Shown one piece after another: positions 32,494 through 44,636 of a stretch of DNA of 64,000 nt. Position numbers and translations under genes: made by a program. The stretch is from Phellopilus nigrolimitatus (Eukaryota > Basidiomycota > Agaricomycetes > Hymenochaetales > Hymenochaetaceae): the NCBI GenBank assembly GCA_021029095.1, contig JAJOHG010000008.1, positions 248,001 to 312,000 on the forward strand, written 5' to 3'. The stretch's first letter is position 1. Each line of letters begins with the position of its first letter. Below the pieces are notes generated by a model that saw nothing but the letters and a program-made list of their open reading frames with translations, had not been told where the DNA came from and made no database searches.

Positions 32494-34604
32494 ATGGGAA
32501 CCTTCTTTGAATTACTTATGCCGGCCATTTTGGCCATGCTGGCCAAGCATGTTGATCTCTTACTTGCAGTACCGTCGGGCGTGGTGAGCTCTGTTTTCTT
32601 TGTTCTTGTCATTTGTTAGTTCACTGAGACACGAGGCAGCGCACGGAAACAGCGCGAGCGCACGGAGCGGATCGCGCGCCTCCCGGAATCTTATCTCCGG
32701 GCGCTAAACGACACCGACAAGGAGATTTTGGATGTGCCCGTCTCAAGCGTAGTATCAAATGTACAAGCCGGGAAATGGACACCTACAGCTATTCTTCACG
32801 CGTACGCACGCAAAGCACTGGCGGCACATGCGCAGACGAACTGTCTCACGGAAGTTATGCTTGATGACGCCGAGGTGTGGGCTGGCGACGTCGATATCAT
32901 CAAGAGCCGTAAAGCGGGCCCGCTTGCGGGAATGCCCGTGAGCCTCAAGGATACGGTCGCTGTCGCTGGGCACGATGCTTGTCTCGGGTATGCTGCATGG
33001 GTCGGACGGCCCGTCGAGAAGCATTCGGCGCTTGTGCGCCTCCTTTTAGACGCTGGAGCAGTTCCGTTCGTCAAGACCGCCATACCGACGACGTTACTCT
33101 CCTTTGAGAGTGCTTCCGCCGTGTTTGGGCGTGCGACAAACCCGCATGGCGTCGGGTACTCGCCAGGCGGCTCCTCTGGCGGCGAGGCCGCGTTGCTCGC
33201 ACTTGGCGGGTCGCGGATCGGTATCGGGACGGATGTTGCAGGAAGCGTGCGCCTGCCCTCGCACTACTCTGGTGTGTACACGATCAAAGCGAGCGCCGGC
33301 CGCTTTACGAAGATGGGAAATGCATCAAGCATGCCCGGCCAAGAGGGCGTGCCTGCAGTATACTCGCCGATGGCGCGCACGCTCGAGGACCTCGAAACAT
33401 TTTGGAAAGCGATCTTTCTTATGGAGCCATGGTCGTACGATCATTCTGTAAGTTTTTGCGTTTTTGAAATGATGCGAAATCGAGCTGAGTTTTATATACC
33501 AAGGTTCTTCACATGCCATGGAAAGACGTCAACCTCTTGCCTAAGACTCGGTTCGGAGTGATGTGGGATGACGGTAAATGAAACTCTCAAAATCACTCAA
33601 GAGTGTCGTTAATGAAGGAGCAGGTGTTGTACAACTGTCTCCTGCATGCCGGCGTGCTCTGACGGTGGTGGTGGATAACCTAAGATCAAGCGGATACGAG
33701 GTTGTTGATTTGTGCGTATCTTTACAAGTGTCATCCATTTGTGCACGCAGTTGAAATATTTCTAGTAACCCTCCAGATCCTGTCGAGGGCCTTCAAATCG
33801 CGTCTCAATTGCTTCTCGCCGATGGAGGTACACGTTCTTTCACCTCACTGAATTTTAAAATAATAATAAATATACTGTCATTCAATAGGAAAGACGGCGT
33901 TTGCACCCATCCTCTGGGGCGAGCCAAACGACCCCGGCATGGCGTCTGCGTACTTCTGGTTCCGCCTCCCGAGCTTCGTACAGCGGCTTTACATTTGGTG
34001 GGTACGCTATATCCGGCACGACGCTCTCTACGCGAGGCTACTCGATGGCTTCCGAGAGAAGACCGTGGAAGAACATTACAAGCTTGTCGCCCGGAGGGAG
34101 GGTTATCGTGCGCAATGGTTTGACAAGTGGGGCCAGGAGGGACTCGATTTACTATTGACGGCGCCGAACGCACTGCCCGCGGTGCCGAATGGGGGATGAA
34201 GAGGGGCTGGAAGGTTTGCGGGTACTCGTTCCTTTTCAATTTGGTAAGCAAGAACCTTTTATTCTCCTCCCTCTATATTAGTCCCTTTTCTTGCTAGGAT
34301 AATCATGCGAATTCATACGTTCTTCTATCTTCAGCTCGACTACTCCGCTGGGGTTCTCCCAATCACGAAGGTTGATGGGGCGCTTGACGCCCTCTCCCCA
34401 AGTGCTCTCAAGGCACATAAGGCGGCGAACACAGTCGCAAGGGATGCATATGACATGTACGATGCTCTGGCGATGGCTGGACTCCCTGTCGGAGTACAGG
34501 TAGTCGGGCAGCGCCTCGAGGAGGAGAAAGTGATGGAAGGTATGAAGCTGATTGAGAGGGCGTTGAAGGAGAGGGGGAGTGCATATAAATTGTTGAGCGT
34601 TTAA
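32494..34604 (+). CDS. Amidase (acetamidase type, amidase-signature family) with apparent 1-bp frameshift
   Basis: Exons: 32494-32583, 32620-33447, 33504-33573, 33624-33711, 33766-33827, 33889-34243, 34335-34604. The product hydrolyses amides with a Ser-cisSer-Lys triad. Lys is in MPVSLKDTVAV, and the Ser residues are in SPGGSSGGE and GTDVAGSVRLP. The middle region ends RFGVMWDDG, and the C-terminus has LDYSAGVLPITKVD and AMAGLPVGVQVVGQRL. The first exon encodes a hydrophobic segment that may anchor the protein. Coding exons sum to 1763 nt, one base short of a whole number of codons. The break is in the GGGGG run at 34191-34195: the frame reads PAVPNGG then stops, while the +1 frame continues MKRGWKVCGYSF, as in relatives. 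This is either a recent pseudogene or a sequence error. Confidence 0.85.
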
Positions 34605-35099
34605 GGACGGTGGGTGAGAGGCATTTTTGAATGTGTGCGGGCTATGGAAGGCTGTTCTCGTAGGTATACGTTTACTATGCTAGAAGCTATCCAGGGCTGA
34701 AATCAATACGGAGCAGAATTGGCTATTTGTTAACGTTGCTTCGACGATTCCATGTAGAGATCAAGTTGCTCTTCTCTGGGTATGAAGAGCAACGTTACGC
34801 TCATTTGGAATTCAGTGGCAAGAACGTGTCAATGCGTGTGTTTTCCGTTCGTGATTTAGACATGCTACGTACAAGATTTGTGAAAGCGCAGAAGTGCGAC
34901 TGTTACATAAACATATGAGCTGTAGATAGACAAGATAAAGATAACTGAAGGCATGAAAGCATGGAATAAGCACTTGGGAAAAGGGAAAAAAGGGGCGATA
35001 GCTAACGAAAATCCTATATGTTTAGCAAAAAATAAAAGAGAACGACAAGATAAAGGGATGCTCGCAAGCGGCATATCGAATAATCCATTTCTTCCTACC
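34605..35099. other. Intergenic region between convergent genes, with a perfect hairpin
   Basis: The two flanking genes converge here. A 10-bp perfect inverted repeat, GTTGCTCTTC (34765-34774) and GAAGAGCAAC (34784-34793), with a 9-base loop, lies in the middle. No gene is supported. Confidence 0.55.
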
Positions 35100-36895
35100 C
35101 TACGCCGCCTTTAAACACCTCAGATGCGCCAGAATCTCGCGAACCTCCGCCGCCTGGACTGTCTCCGCGTCAAGCTGGCGTGAGACCGCACCCACAGCGA
35201 CCTCGACGACGATCTGCGCGAGCCCCGTCTTGCGTTTCCGCCGACGCTCGCTCTTCTGCGGACACACGGATTTCGCGGACTTCGAGGACCTCACGGATCT
35301 CACAGACCTCACAGACTTCGGTCGCTTCATGGGAGCGCGGGAGTGGTAGATGTGCGGCATGGTAGGCATCGGCGGCAACGGTGGGAGGGGCGGCAGCTCC
35401 GGAAGTGCACCCGCTGATACAGGTACGCGTGAGTCCACAGTCTTCTTGGTCCCACCCAGGCCGCTCGATACGAGCCTATTCAGCATGAAGTGATGGAAGC
35501 GTTTCTTTCCTTGTCATTCTCCGAACCTCTCTCCTTCCGAACACGCACATGTGAGGGCGAAGAAGGTAAAGAGGAAGATGAAGGCATGAAGGATAATGGT
35601 AAAGCAACAGATGCGGTGAACGATGGAGCTGACGCCACTGCTGAATTCGACACGGACTTGTCCTGGACTTGGTCACCACGGGTTCCAAGGTCGACAATCT
35701 GAGTGGGTCCCGCCGTGCGGCACTGCCCGCCCTTGCGCATATCCAGATTATTCTGGCTCTTCTGCAAATGTACGGACCTGCCGGCATCCACATACTTCAC
35801 GGATTTGATGGATTTCGATGACTTCTGGCGCTTCAGTACTAGCGCCTGGGTCTGCAACGTATGTGAATCGTAGATGGGCGGGACGATCGAAATAGGCGGT
35901 AGAGGTGTGAGAGGTCGAAGCTCTGGGAGAACCGGCGCCAGCGCCGGTGCGGGCGCGTAATCAGCCTTCCTCGATTCGCCTAGACCACTTGAGACGAGTC
36001 TACTAAAGCCGAAGTGGGGAAAGCGTCGCTTCTCTTTGTCATCCTCCTTGATGACCTGCGAAGGTGAAGATGGAGGCGTAACTGATGGTGCGAGAGAAGC
36101 CGCGGGCAGCGACGGCATCGACGTCAGTTTCGTGATGTCCTTGTTATAGATGTGATCATCACCGTGAATGTCGGCTTTAAGATAATCTAGAGACAACGCA
36201 GATGCGGGAAGAGCCATAGGTTGAGCTTGATCTGCGAGATGCGGGATGACTGGAGGACCCAAAGCTGCGTGCTGAGGCAAAGACTGGGACTGAGGTCGGG
36301 CAACAGGTGGGCTCGGGAGAGGTCTGAATGGCTTTCTAACGGATGGAGACATCTGAAGAATCGGTCTCGGCGAAGACAACAACGAAGGTCTAGTATCCGT
36401 ATCATTGACGGCTTGTATCGGCGAGACATCGCGCATTCTCGAAGACGTGACGGCGCGCTTTTGCGAGGACAGTCGGCGCGACCAGAAACCTGTGATATCG
36501 ACTTCGCTGCACGCTACCTTATGCGCGAGTGACCTCGACCTTGGAACCATGTCCCCGCTGTGTTTTCGCAGGATAGTCCTTTCCTTCTCTACTGATATCG
36601 GCGTCGAGTCATTCATCGAGTGACGTTGCGAGCTAGCGCCTTGGCGATTCGAGTCCGGCGTTTCTAGTCTCTGCAGGTGGCTCGATCCCTCCGATGTCGT
36701 CCGTCTCCTTGGGCCGTACATCGGGAGAAAATTATGAGGTAGAAACAAGGGTGCGAAGAGAAAGGGCGGCACAAATCTGCAACGATTGTCATGGTTTTTG
36801 TAAGCCCAGACACTAGGGGTGGAGCAAGGCCCATCAATGAAAAAATCCGCACCTCTAGGAGATAAAAAAGCTTCTTCCCTATCTACGGACGTCAC
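35100..36895 (-). CDS. Ser/Pro-rich disordered protein with internal duplication and apparent frameshift
   Basis: I recognise no known family. The main frame (36895-35480, 471 residues) is rich in Ser, Pro and Arg with SH3-ligand-like proline runs. A segment of about 80 residues is repeated: copy 1 contains FGFSRLVSSGLGES, PELRPLTPLPPIS and KSSKSIKSVK; copy 2, in the other frame at 35486-35100, contains MLNRLVSSGLGGT, PELPPLPPLPPMP and SVRSVRSVRSS. The two frames meet near 35503-35512, where DNA equivalent to DKEKRRF of copy 1 is short by one base, so the main frame stops early. The downstream frame remains open to its own stop and has a helical C-terminus (EVREILAHLRC). The start is uncertain; an ATG before YGPRRRTTSEG is an alternative. 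Confidence 0.5.
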
Positions 36896-37487
36896 TAGAA
36901 GATTTGTTCAGACAAATAGTCCCTGTTTTGTTTCACAGGATCCTCTGCTGACTTTGTCGTAGTTTCCTACAAGCGTGTACTAGCGATGGAAAGGCCAGAG
37001 TGTGCGCGGATAACGCCCGGCAAGATAGGGAGATCTAGCGCTAGCAATATACATGGTAAGCGCAGCGTATTTGAAGCACAAGGGTGGGCCGTGCAGATGG
37101 GGAAACCAAGTGATGCTGATGCGAGTAGCAAAGAAGTGGCTCAGGTTAGAAAAGATCAGCTGCAGCGATGCATCATCAAGATTGAAGACGTACATCAAAC
37201 GTTCCATAGCACTTCATTTCTAGCAGTTCCAGCTTCAGTTCAAGTTTTACCTTTCAAGACTACATGCAAAAAGATTGAGGGCGGAGTTGATCAAGATCCG
37301 AGCTACGAATGTGACAGACGCGACCGTCACAAATGGTCACATATCCGTTACACATGCCTGAGTTGGCGTGACTGCCGTCGTTGTTGGCTGTGGCTTACCA
37401 ACAGCCATGTCAAGCATATTAGCGTTCGTTCCGCAAACACCGACGCCAACGCGCCTGTCCACATTTCCGCATGACCATCGCCCGACA
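36896..37487. other. Intergenic region between divergent genes
   Basis: Probably holds promoters for the flanking genes. An open frame at 36986-37474 on the plus strand has no domain and no typical exon features, so it is not called. Confidence 0.5.
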
Positions 37488-38376
37488 ATGTCGTCTCCGC
37501 TCGCGCCGCTGTCATTCGCGCCATCGTCTTCTCCAGGCCCAACCTCGCCCGTCGCAGAGGTGCAGGCACGGCGCCGCAGCCAGTTCAAATCTCGCGCATC
37601 AAGCAGTAGGGTCGTAAGCAGCCCTGTGCGGTCTTCGCGACGCGTTGGGCCCATCCCCTTCGCGTTGGGCCCCGCGAACAGTCAGCCTGCGGCAGAGACA
37701 GGCCAGGCTGCGTTCCTGCGCGAGCGCTTCAAGGCGAATTGTTTCGAGCGTGCGAGGCGCGCACGCGAAAAAGGCGTACAGCGCCGCAGGGCGTCTACAG
37801 GTGGCGCTAGCAGTGATGGCTTCGATGCGGATATGGATATGAACGAAGAAAATGAGGAAGATGACGACGGTGGATTTGATGATGAGGTACATGCTCGCGT
37901 ACGCGACTGTTCAATAGAAGCTAATTGATAAGTTACCCGTGCAGCTCTTCCGTCGTGTCGTTGCGAACGAAAAGCGTAAACGCGCACATGCCTACGCGCT
38001 CTCATACGAGATCGATGTTGGTTCGTCGTTTGATCCGAATATAGAGGACGTCGCCGAATGGGAGGATGATCTTCGGTCGCCGTCTCCCAACAACACCCCA
38101 ACGCGTTCCCAGACTTCCCGATTGCAAAACTCTTCATATCAAGAGGAAGAGCCCATACCTCCAGATGACTTCGACGATCTTGCCTTCGACGAGTTCGACG
38201 ATTTTGACGGAGAAGACAACTCATGGGTTGACGAGTACATCGCAACTCTGCCAGACGAAGTGCTGCTCGGTATACAAGACGATCCTGAAGTTGCCGCGAC
38301 ACAAACTTTCCAGGCAAGCACTGGCGCCAGCGTGCATACTAGCGCGAACGATATGGAAGACGTAGTCATGGAATGA
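37488..38376 (+). CDS. Conserved-looking acidic protein of unknown function
   Basis: Two exons (37488-37886 and 37945-38376; intron 58 bp) sum to 831 nt, giving 276 residues. The N-terminus is Ser/Pro-rich and probably disordered. A basic helical part follows (AAFLRERFKANCFERARRA), then an acidic run (MNEENEEDDDGGFDDE). After the intron comes LFRRVVANEKRKRAHAYAL, then an Asp/Glu-rich tail with DDFDDLAFDEFDDFDGED and WVDEYIATLPDEVL. The alternating basic and acidic blocks suggest a nuclear regulatory or chaperone-like protein, but that is only inference. ATG 37488 was chosen because it follows ACA and precedes MSSPLAPLSF; an earlier in-frame ATG at 37368 is less likely. Confidence 0.7.
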
Positions 38377-39020
38377 AGAAAAATTTGGGGTCTTTCTTTA
38401 ATCTCCCCACTCGTGCCTTCATATCACCCATATCATTTTAGTCTCCATCTTCTCATTCTGCATCTCTTCCATCACATTGAATGCGGATCCTTCACGAAGG
38501 GCGCTCGAAATATCGAGCGATAGTAATGTATCAGTATGTATTAGAGTCCTGTGGCTGCTCTGCTTTCTTGTTTCTCGTTTACTTTCTAATCCAAAATTAT
38601 GAATTTAGTTGCTTTGCGCTGATCGAACCAAGGCGAAAACAAGGCAGAAATACTGGGAAGTTTTGCTAGCTACGCACATAACACTTAAAGTACGCTGGGG
38701 CAGGTTGCTATGTTGATTGGGAAGAAAAGTCCGAATTTCATCTGATATGGCATCTTGGCTCCTGCGAACTGCCATTCAAGCAATCGCATAGTAGTAATTG
38801 TTTAGATCAATATTATACAGTTCTTACACGAAAGATTTCAAGGAACAACAATTTCCTCCGAAGTCGGTTATGTATGCAATAGTCGGTACAATACAACATG
38901 TGTATCTTAGTATTCTACGCACGATTTCCGTGCTTAGCCTTTTACTCACAGCGAAATTCAAGGTCATCAGACAAACCAAGTGAAATAACAAATCGAACAG
39001 CAGGCCGCAGTCCATGACCC
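38377..39020. other. Intergenic region between convergent genes
   Basis: About 640 bp, A/T-rich, likely the 3' UTRs of both neighbours. No gene seen. Confidence 0.55.
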
Positions 39021-41186
39021 TCAGTTACCCTGGATGCTCATCAGGCTGCCGACAAAGGTCATGATCTGTGTGTACAAGGTAAGCGAGATATAAAAAAAGA
39101 GGTAAGAGACACATCACGTACCAGGCGCGGACGGACATCGACGATATCCTCCGGGACGAGGAAGATGGTCGCGTTCATCTTGCGGGCGATGGAGATGGCA
39201 AGCTTGGCGTTCTGTCTGCGCTCCTCGTAGTCGCCTGCCTCGCTGACGTTGGAAACCATAGACGGGTCGACGATGCCTGGGCGGAGGCCCTCGAGGAGGT
39301 TGAGGACAAAGATGCCGGTCGTGAGCGACGGGTCTTTGAACGAGCGAATGGACTTCGCAGAGGGGCTGCCCTTCGCTGCCGTCGCGTTCGCCCACTTGAC
39401 CATCTCGGTGTCGGAGATCGTCCCGCCCTTGCCGGTTTTCGAGAGCGACGTGAGCGTCTGCGTGATATTCATGCGCATAAGCTGCCAGACGAGCCCGAGG
39501 ACGAGCGTCTTGCGGCCGTCGACGATGTCTGCGCCCTGGATACCGACGAGGTGCATGTGATTCTGCTTCCCGAGGTCGACGGCGTAGTTCGTGTTCTCGA
39601 CGCACTTGAAGCGCGAGAGCTTCGGCGTGTTGTCCTCAAGCTCCGCGCCCTCGTCGTCCATCGCGCGCTGCACCGCGCCGAGCCGGCTGCCGGTCGGCTT
39701 GCCCACGCGACGCCAAACGACACTGCCGGGGAGGACCTTGTCAAAGGCCTGGAGGATGACGAGCCCGTCCTTGATGTTTTCGAAGAGGTTGTGCACGGCA
39801 GGCTCTACGCCAAGCGAGTTGAGCCAAAGCGTGAAAACGCGAGCCTCGCGCTCGCCTTCGGCGTCGAAGTCCTCAACAATTCCGTAGTCCTTCGCCTCAG
39901 CCTCGTCGAGCGGGGCGAGCCCGGGCCATGTGTTGAAGAGGTTGGCGGTGAACGCGAGATTCAAGCGCGGGTTGCCGGCGACGAGTGCCGACGGGGTAAG
40001 GTACTTGCGGCAGCCGATGAGGTCTGCGTTCTGGAGCACCTGCTCTGCGCGCTCTCTGAGGTCGCCCGTCTGGAGCGGTGCACGGGAGCACTCCTCGGGC
40101 TTGAGCTGGTTGAGAAGGACGGTGTAATTCTCGCCGTCGGCGACGTCCTTGCTAAAGTTATTCACCCGCCTGTGCCAACCGGCCTGCTTGAGATGATAGT
40201 TGAACCATCGCAGGAGAATTTGGTCGGGCGTTAGCTTGAGCAGGTCCTCAATTGTTTCGCCATCCTCACACAGTCGGTACAGCTCTGGATGGAGCTTGAT
40301 ATCGACGTTGGCAAGAAGACCTTTACGAATAACCTGCCAAATAAGACCGAGGATCAAGTGTTCTCGGCCGTCTGCGATATCCGACGAGCCGATATTGACG
40401 ATGGAGCAACCGATACCCCTGGCGGAGGTGATGACGATGTTATTATTCTCGGTAATTTGGAAAGCATTAAGCGGTTTGCGGCCAGTAGGTTTGTTGAGAA
40501 CACGTGTATCGATGGTGTCGGGGACGGAATCGTTAATGAGCTTGCAGAGAATGAGGCCATCACGGCACTCGTCGAAGATCTGCATGGTCTCTGTTGGAAT
40601 GGGTAGGCGCGACCCGATATCCGCATCGCCCTCGAGTACCTATGAGGATATTAGCAACTACTAAAAAGTCGAAAAAACAGTGCGATACGCGTACGCTATT
40701 GATATGATGCGTGAACGAGCTCCGTTCATCCTCGTTGATAGTATGGCTGACATTCGCATTGGAGCCCTTCACGGTCACCTTGCCGGCTCTCGTAGGCAGA
40801 ACCGATGTCGTTTTGTCTTTCTTGAGTTTGGCAACAAGCTGCAGAGAGCAATTGAGTCAGATTGTATCAAACTGTCATGACTGCTTTGTGTGACACACCT
40901 CGACCCAGTCCTCCAGCTCGACTTTGCCACTCGCGTCGACGCTGACGTCCTTCAACGTCTCTCGAACGCGATCATACGATTCACCACTTTGTTGCAAAGC
41001 TGCAATGGCGGAAGCCTTGTCCACTCTGCCTGGCGAGTCTGTCTGGATGTCGCTAGAAGCACCGTCAGCATGCTCCATACCGCGCATACATCGATGAGGA
41101 GCGCGCACTTGAAGCGGTTGATGAGGTCGAACATCTCCTCCTGCGACACCTCCGGATATTTCTTCTGTAGTCTTATGGCCTGCATT
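39021..41186 (-). CDS. SAC6: Fimbrin/plastin (actin-bundling protein)
   Basis: The protein begins MQAIRLQKKYPEVSQEE, followed by an EF-hand-like region (SPGRVDKASAIAAL, VDASGKVELEDW) and four calponin-homology domains. The first is marked by FDECRDGLILCKLINDSVPD and KPLNAFQITENNNI, the third by FTLWLNSLGVEPAVHN, and the fourth by MVKWANATAAKGSPSAKSIR and FVLNLLEGL. It ends IMTFVGSLMSIQGN. At least five exons: 41186-41109, one ending near 40900, one near 40850-40690, a long one 40639-39123, and 39065-39021. The size fits the family (about 620-640 residues). Fimbrin cross-links actin filaments at endocytic patches and the hyphal tip. An in-frame ATG at 41338 would add about 50 Pro-rich residues not typical of fimbrin, so 41186 is preferred. 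Confidence 0.95.
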
Positions 41187-42862
41187 GTCGGCGTCTTGGA
41201 CGTCGTCGAGTTGGGTAGTTGTAGAGGGAGAGAAACGCTGGCGCGCCACTGTGCAGATGGCCTGCGGGGCGGTGGCGGTGCTGCTGCAAGCGAATTTTGT
41301 CGTGCGTGCCAGGTCGCAACGCCTGCTTTCACACTCATGTCGTTGTCGTTGTCGGTGTCAGTGTCGATGTCGGTGTCGATGTCGTCGATAGCGTACTCGA
41401 TGCTTCAGGTGCTCGTATAGGTGATGGGGGGGGGTGCTTTATACACTTCGGTTGTGCAGGCTGCGGACGTGCTGCGTCTTTTCACTGCTTTCCGCAACGT
41501 TGACTCTGACCAACTTATTACTGTCGCGCCTTCTCCTCATGGCTCGCTTCCCTCATGGTCAAAGCGCCGACATCTTCTATCCAAACTTCCAGCTTGTTCT
41601 ATGAATACTATTTGTCGCCAATCATGACCTAAAGCAAGCTATTGTCAGGAAAAACCGAAGAAAAGATATGGCAGATATTACATCAGGTGAAGCAGCGCGC
41701 AAGCACGCTCGATCCCTTCAGATCTATACGTCAAAAGGCTTCCCCCTATACTCCTTGTGCGCTTGCGACTACTATTGAGGCGCGCCGGAAAGCCGACTCT
41801 GCATCTCTGAGCCTGCCGCTGTACTTCTTCATATCACTCGCAATATAAACTGCAAATGGAAACAGGCTGGCGTAGAATTGTCATCCTCATGCATGCTGAC
41901 GCTCTGGCCTACTGGGAGCTTCGGATAATCTCTTCGACATCCACAGCTTGGTTATGACTCATTTTGAAGTTGATCGCTGTTTTGAAGGCGGCGGATGGGG
42001 TGAAAACATGTGCAGTTCTATTGAGCCTGCCTGATGGGTAATGAAAGTACGCTTGTTTTCTCAACGAAGACTTATCTACAGTCTCGTAAAGATAACAATG
42101 TTTTCACAGACATACAAATTTTACCTTGCCGTTTTCCACTTGTGTCGGTAGTTGCGGGCTTGAGATATCTCATGCGCGAAGTACGCCGATGTATTGTGAC
42201 CTCAACTCTATTTTACCGCATGTTCCTTTGATGTTCATCTCCCCACGCTTGACCGATGCCTCGCAAGAAAGAAGGCAGTCGCAACGACGCTTTCTGCCGT
42301 AAAAAATACTCTCTTTATGTGACCATCGTAAGTATCATTTCCCCACTTGGTGTTTTATGTCCAATCACTATGCCGGCGGCTTCTTACTAACGTTCCTTCG
42401 CGGAAGAACATCCCTCTGAGTATCTCCTTGGCACGTCTTCGGTGTTCATACATACGCTGTCTTAGCTTATTCATATGTTGATATCTGTCCACAACTCTGG
42501 GCTAGTTAGTACTGTTTTCCAAAATCGGATAATCGAAGGGCCTTTTTCTTTCCCCATCTCGAGTCCGCCAATAGCCTCCGGCCCAAGTTTACTGCTGCAC
42601 TGTTCCCTCTTAATGCTTTGGAACTTTAAGGAAGCTACTGTACCTCTCCTTGATCTCCGTTTGAAGCTTCGATGACATCCTTATGCTCTTTCTCTACTCC
42701 CGTGCTTAGATTTCGCATTCATAATTTCGGGCCTCTTGTTCCGACTTTTTACATTTTGTGGCTGAAGAACAGTATAAAATGGCCTGCCTAGCAGGTTTAA
42801 CATTCATCGTCACTATTCGAAGTGATTCACGTTCTTGTGTAGACTCTTAGACTCTTGATATC
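41187..42862. other. Intergenic region between fimbrin and the intradiol dioxygenase-like gene
   Basis: About 1.7 kb of T-rich sequence with short ORFs and no recognisable domain. A run of G lies near 41424-41433. The right end holds the promoter of the next gene. Confidence 0.5.
42773..42778 (+). promoter_or_regulatory. TATA box of the intradiol dioxygenase-like gene
   Basis: TATAAA lies 85 bp upstream of ATG 42863, a normal distance for a fungal core promoter. Confidence 0.6.
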
Positions 42863-44280
42863 ATGCTAATCCTTCCGTGCTTTTCTTTGATTATTCTGTT
42901 CACCGGGTACGCAATCGGTGCGTACTCCTCCATTTCAATTCTAGTTAGTACTGTTTCCTGTTGCTGACCGACGTATGTCTGTCTGGTACCATTAGCTCAC
43001 TCGGGAAATGCACCAACTGGTGCGGCTCTCCATCGCCGCCTGGCGCACAACGCCCGCGTCCAGCGTGACGTGCAGAAGCGATGCGCCAGCGCAATTGCAA
43101 AGCGCAAGTCCGCGCGGTTCGCCAGGCGCGCTGAGCATGGATACCGAAGCTTCCATGCCGAAGGCCGAGCTGCCGATGCGGGAGTTTGCATTCTGACTCC
43201 CGAGGTTACGCAAGGCCCGTACCATGTTTTGGGCGAGCTTGTGGTCCAGAACGTCACTCAAAGCCAACGTGAGATACATACTTGGTAAATTTTGAAAATT
43301 ACAATACTGACTGAAACACCCCAGCGGGAGTGCCCTTGGAAATCGACGTAGAATTCATCGACATCGACACATGTGAACCGGTTCCGGTACGTGTAACCTC
43401 TTTTCAGTTACATTTTCATGACTCACAGTTCGCAGAAAGTATGGGTCGATGCGTGGTCTTGCAATGCAACGGGAATTTAGTAAGCACTTCTGCACCGACC
43501 TCGCAAAAATCGTATCTTAAGATCTACCGAACAGTTCCGGGTACACCAACGCCGGACCTCCTCTCGACCTCCCACCCGTTGTTAGTGCGGTATCGCCTGG
43601 ACCATACGACGGGGCAGACGTGCCGGGTTCCGTGGTCTACCCGGGCCCGACGGACAACTTCAACTTCCTGCGCGGCGTATGGCAGGCTGACGAGTTCGGG
43701 CACTATACGTTTTACACCAACGTTCCAGGCTGGTACACGCATCGCTCGGCGCACGTCCACATTAAGGTCTATAATGAACGAAACGGCTCGATCGCTGACA
43801 ACGGGACGTTCGTGGCTGGGACTGCTTTGCAGTGAGCATTCGCCTGAATAAATGTCGATTGAGGTGCTGATGCGAAGACGCAGTACGGGTCAATTTTTCT
43901 TCGCCGAAGAATTCATGGAGACAATAGGAAACATGACTCCCTACAAGACTAATACCGTTGTGCGGTACACAAATGCCCAAGATGAGTGGTATGGTTACGA
44001 GAACGTGCGTCGCGGAAATCGGGATCCTCCTCTCGCTGAACACTTTTCATAACAATTTATCCCCTATAGGCTGATGGGTACGACGCTCTGCTGGACATCG
44101 CGCAAGTCTCCGAGAATCTCTCTGACGGTGTCATTGGCTCGATCATTGTCGGCTTGAACATGTTCGCCCATCCGCTTTTCATTGCATGATCGCAATGATT
44201 TAATTGTTTCTCTTTCTTTTAGGTCGTATGTCAGTGCTGAAGTTGCTGATGGTAGGTGGGGTGGAAACGGCACAGACTGA
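42863..44280 (+). CDS. Secreted intradiol ring-cleavage dioxygenase-like protein
   Basis: Eight exons (42863-42917, 42996-43268, 43325-43386, 43436-43479, 43586-43831, 43884-44004, 44070-44161, 44223-44280) sum to 951 nt, giving 316 residues in a closed frame. A signal peptide (MLILPCFSLIILFTGYAIA) is followed by a basic linker of about 60 residues. The dioxygenase domain has ILTPEVTQGPYHVLGELV, VWVDAWSCNATG, FLRGVWQADEFGHYTF and VPGWYTHRSAHVHIKV. The candidate iron ligands of the family (Tyr in GPY, Tyr in PGWY, and the two His of HVH) are present. The family cleaves catechol-type rings between the hydroxyls; secreted fungal members are linked to lignin-derived aromatics. A TATA box lies 85 bp upstream. 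Confidence 0.9.
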
Positions 44281-44636
44281 CAGATCCTGAATAGGCTCCC
44301 TAACAAGGCTTGGAGCAAGATGTCGATCCGGTAAGGTTAATATACTCCGGCCGGATGTAGCTGAAAGTCTGATATTTCGAATTGTCCATGTATATTCGAA
44401 TGTCTGTCGTGCGCTATTTGAGAAATGAGATTAAAATTCATACATGTTTTATTTGACCATTCTGAACGGATCTGATTGATTGAAATTGAAGATACTCTCT
44501 ATCAGTTCTGAAGTCGATCGATCATTGCATTGGTGAATCTTTTTCTTCTGGTCATGGGTCATTAGCGTCACCACTACTAAGTCCCGGTCTTGATGTGCTT
44601 CTCGGCATCTCTGGCACATACACGACTAGTTGTTAA
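44281..44636. other. Intergenic region between convergent genes
   Basis: About 350 bp, A/T-rich; no gene seen. Confidence 0.55.

Noticed and set aside
36986..37474. Plus-strand ORF of 162 codons before the acidic-protein gene
   Set aside because: No domain, odd composition, and it overlaps the promoter of the gene starting at 37488.
39551..40234. Plus-strand ORF of 227 codons
   Set aside because: Antisense shadow of the GC-rich fimbrin exon.
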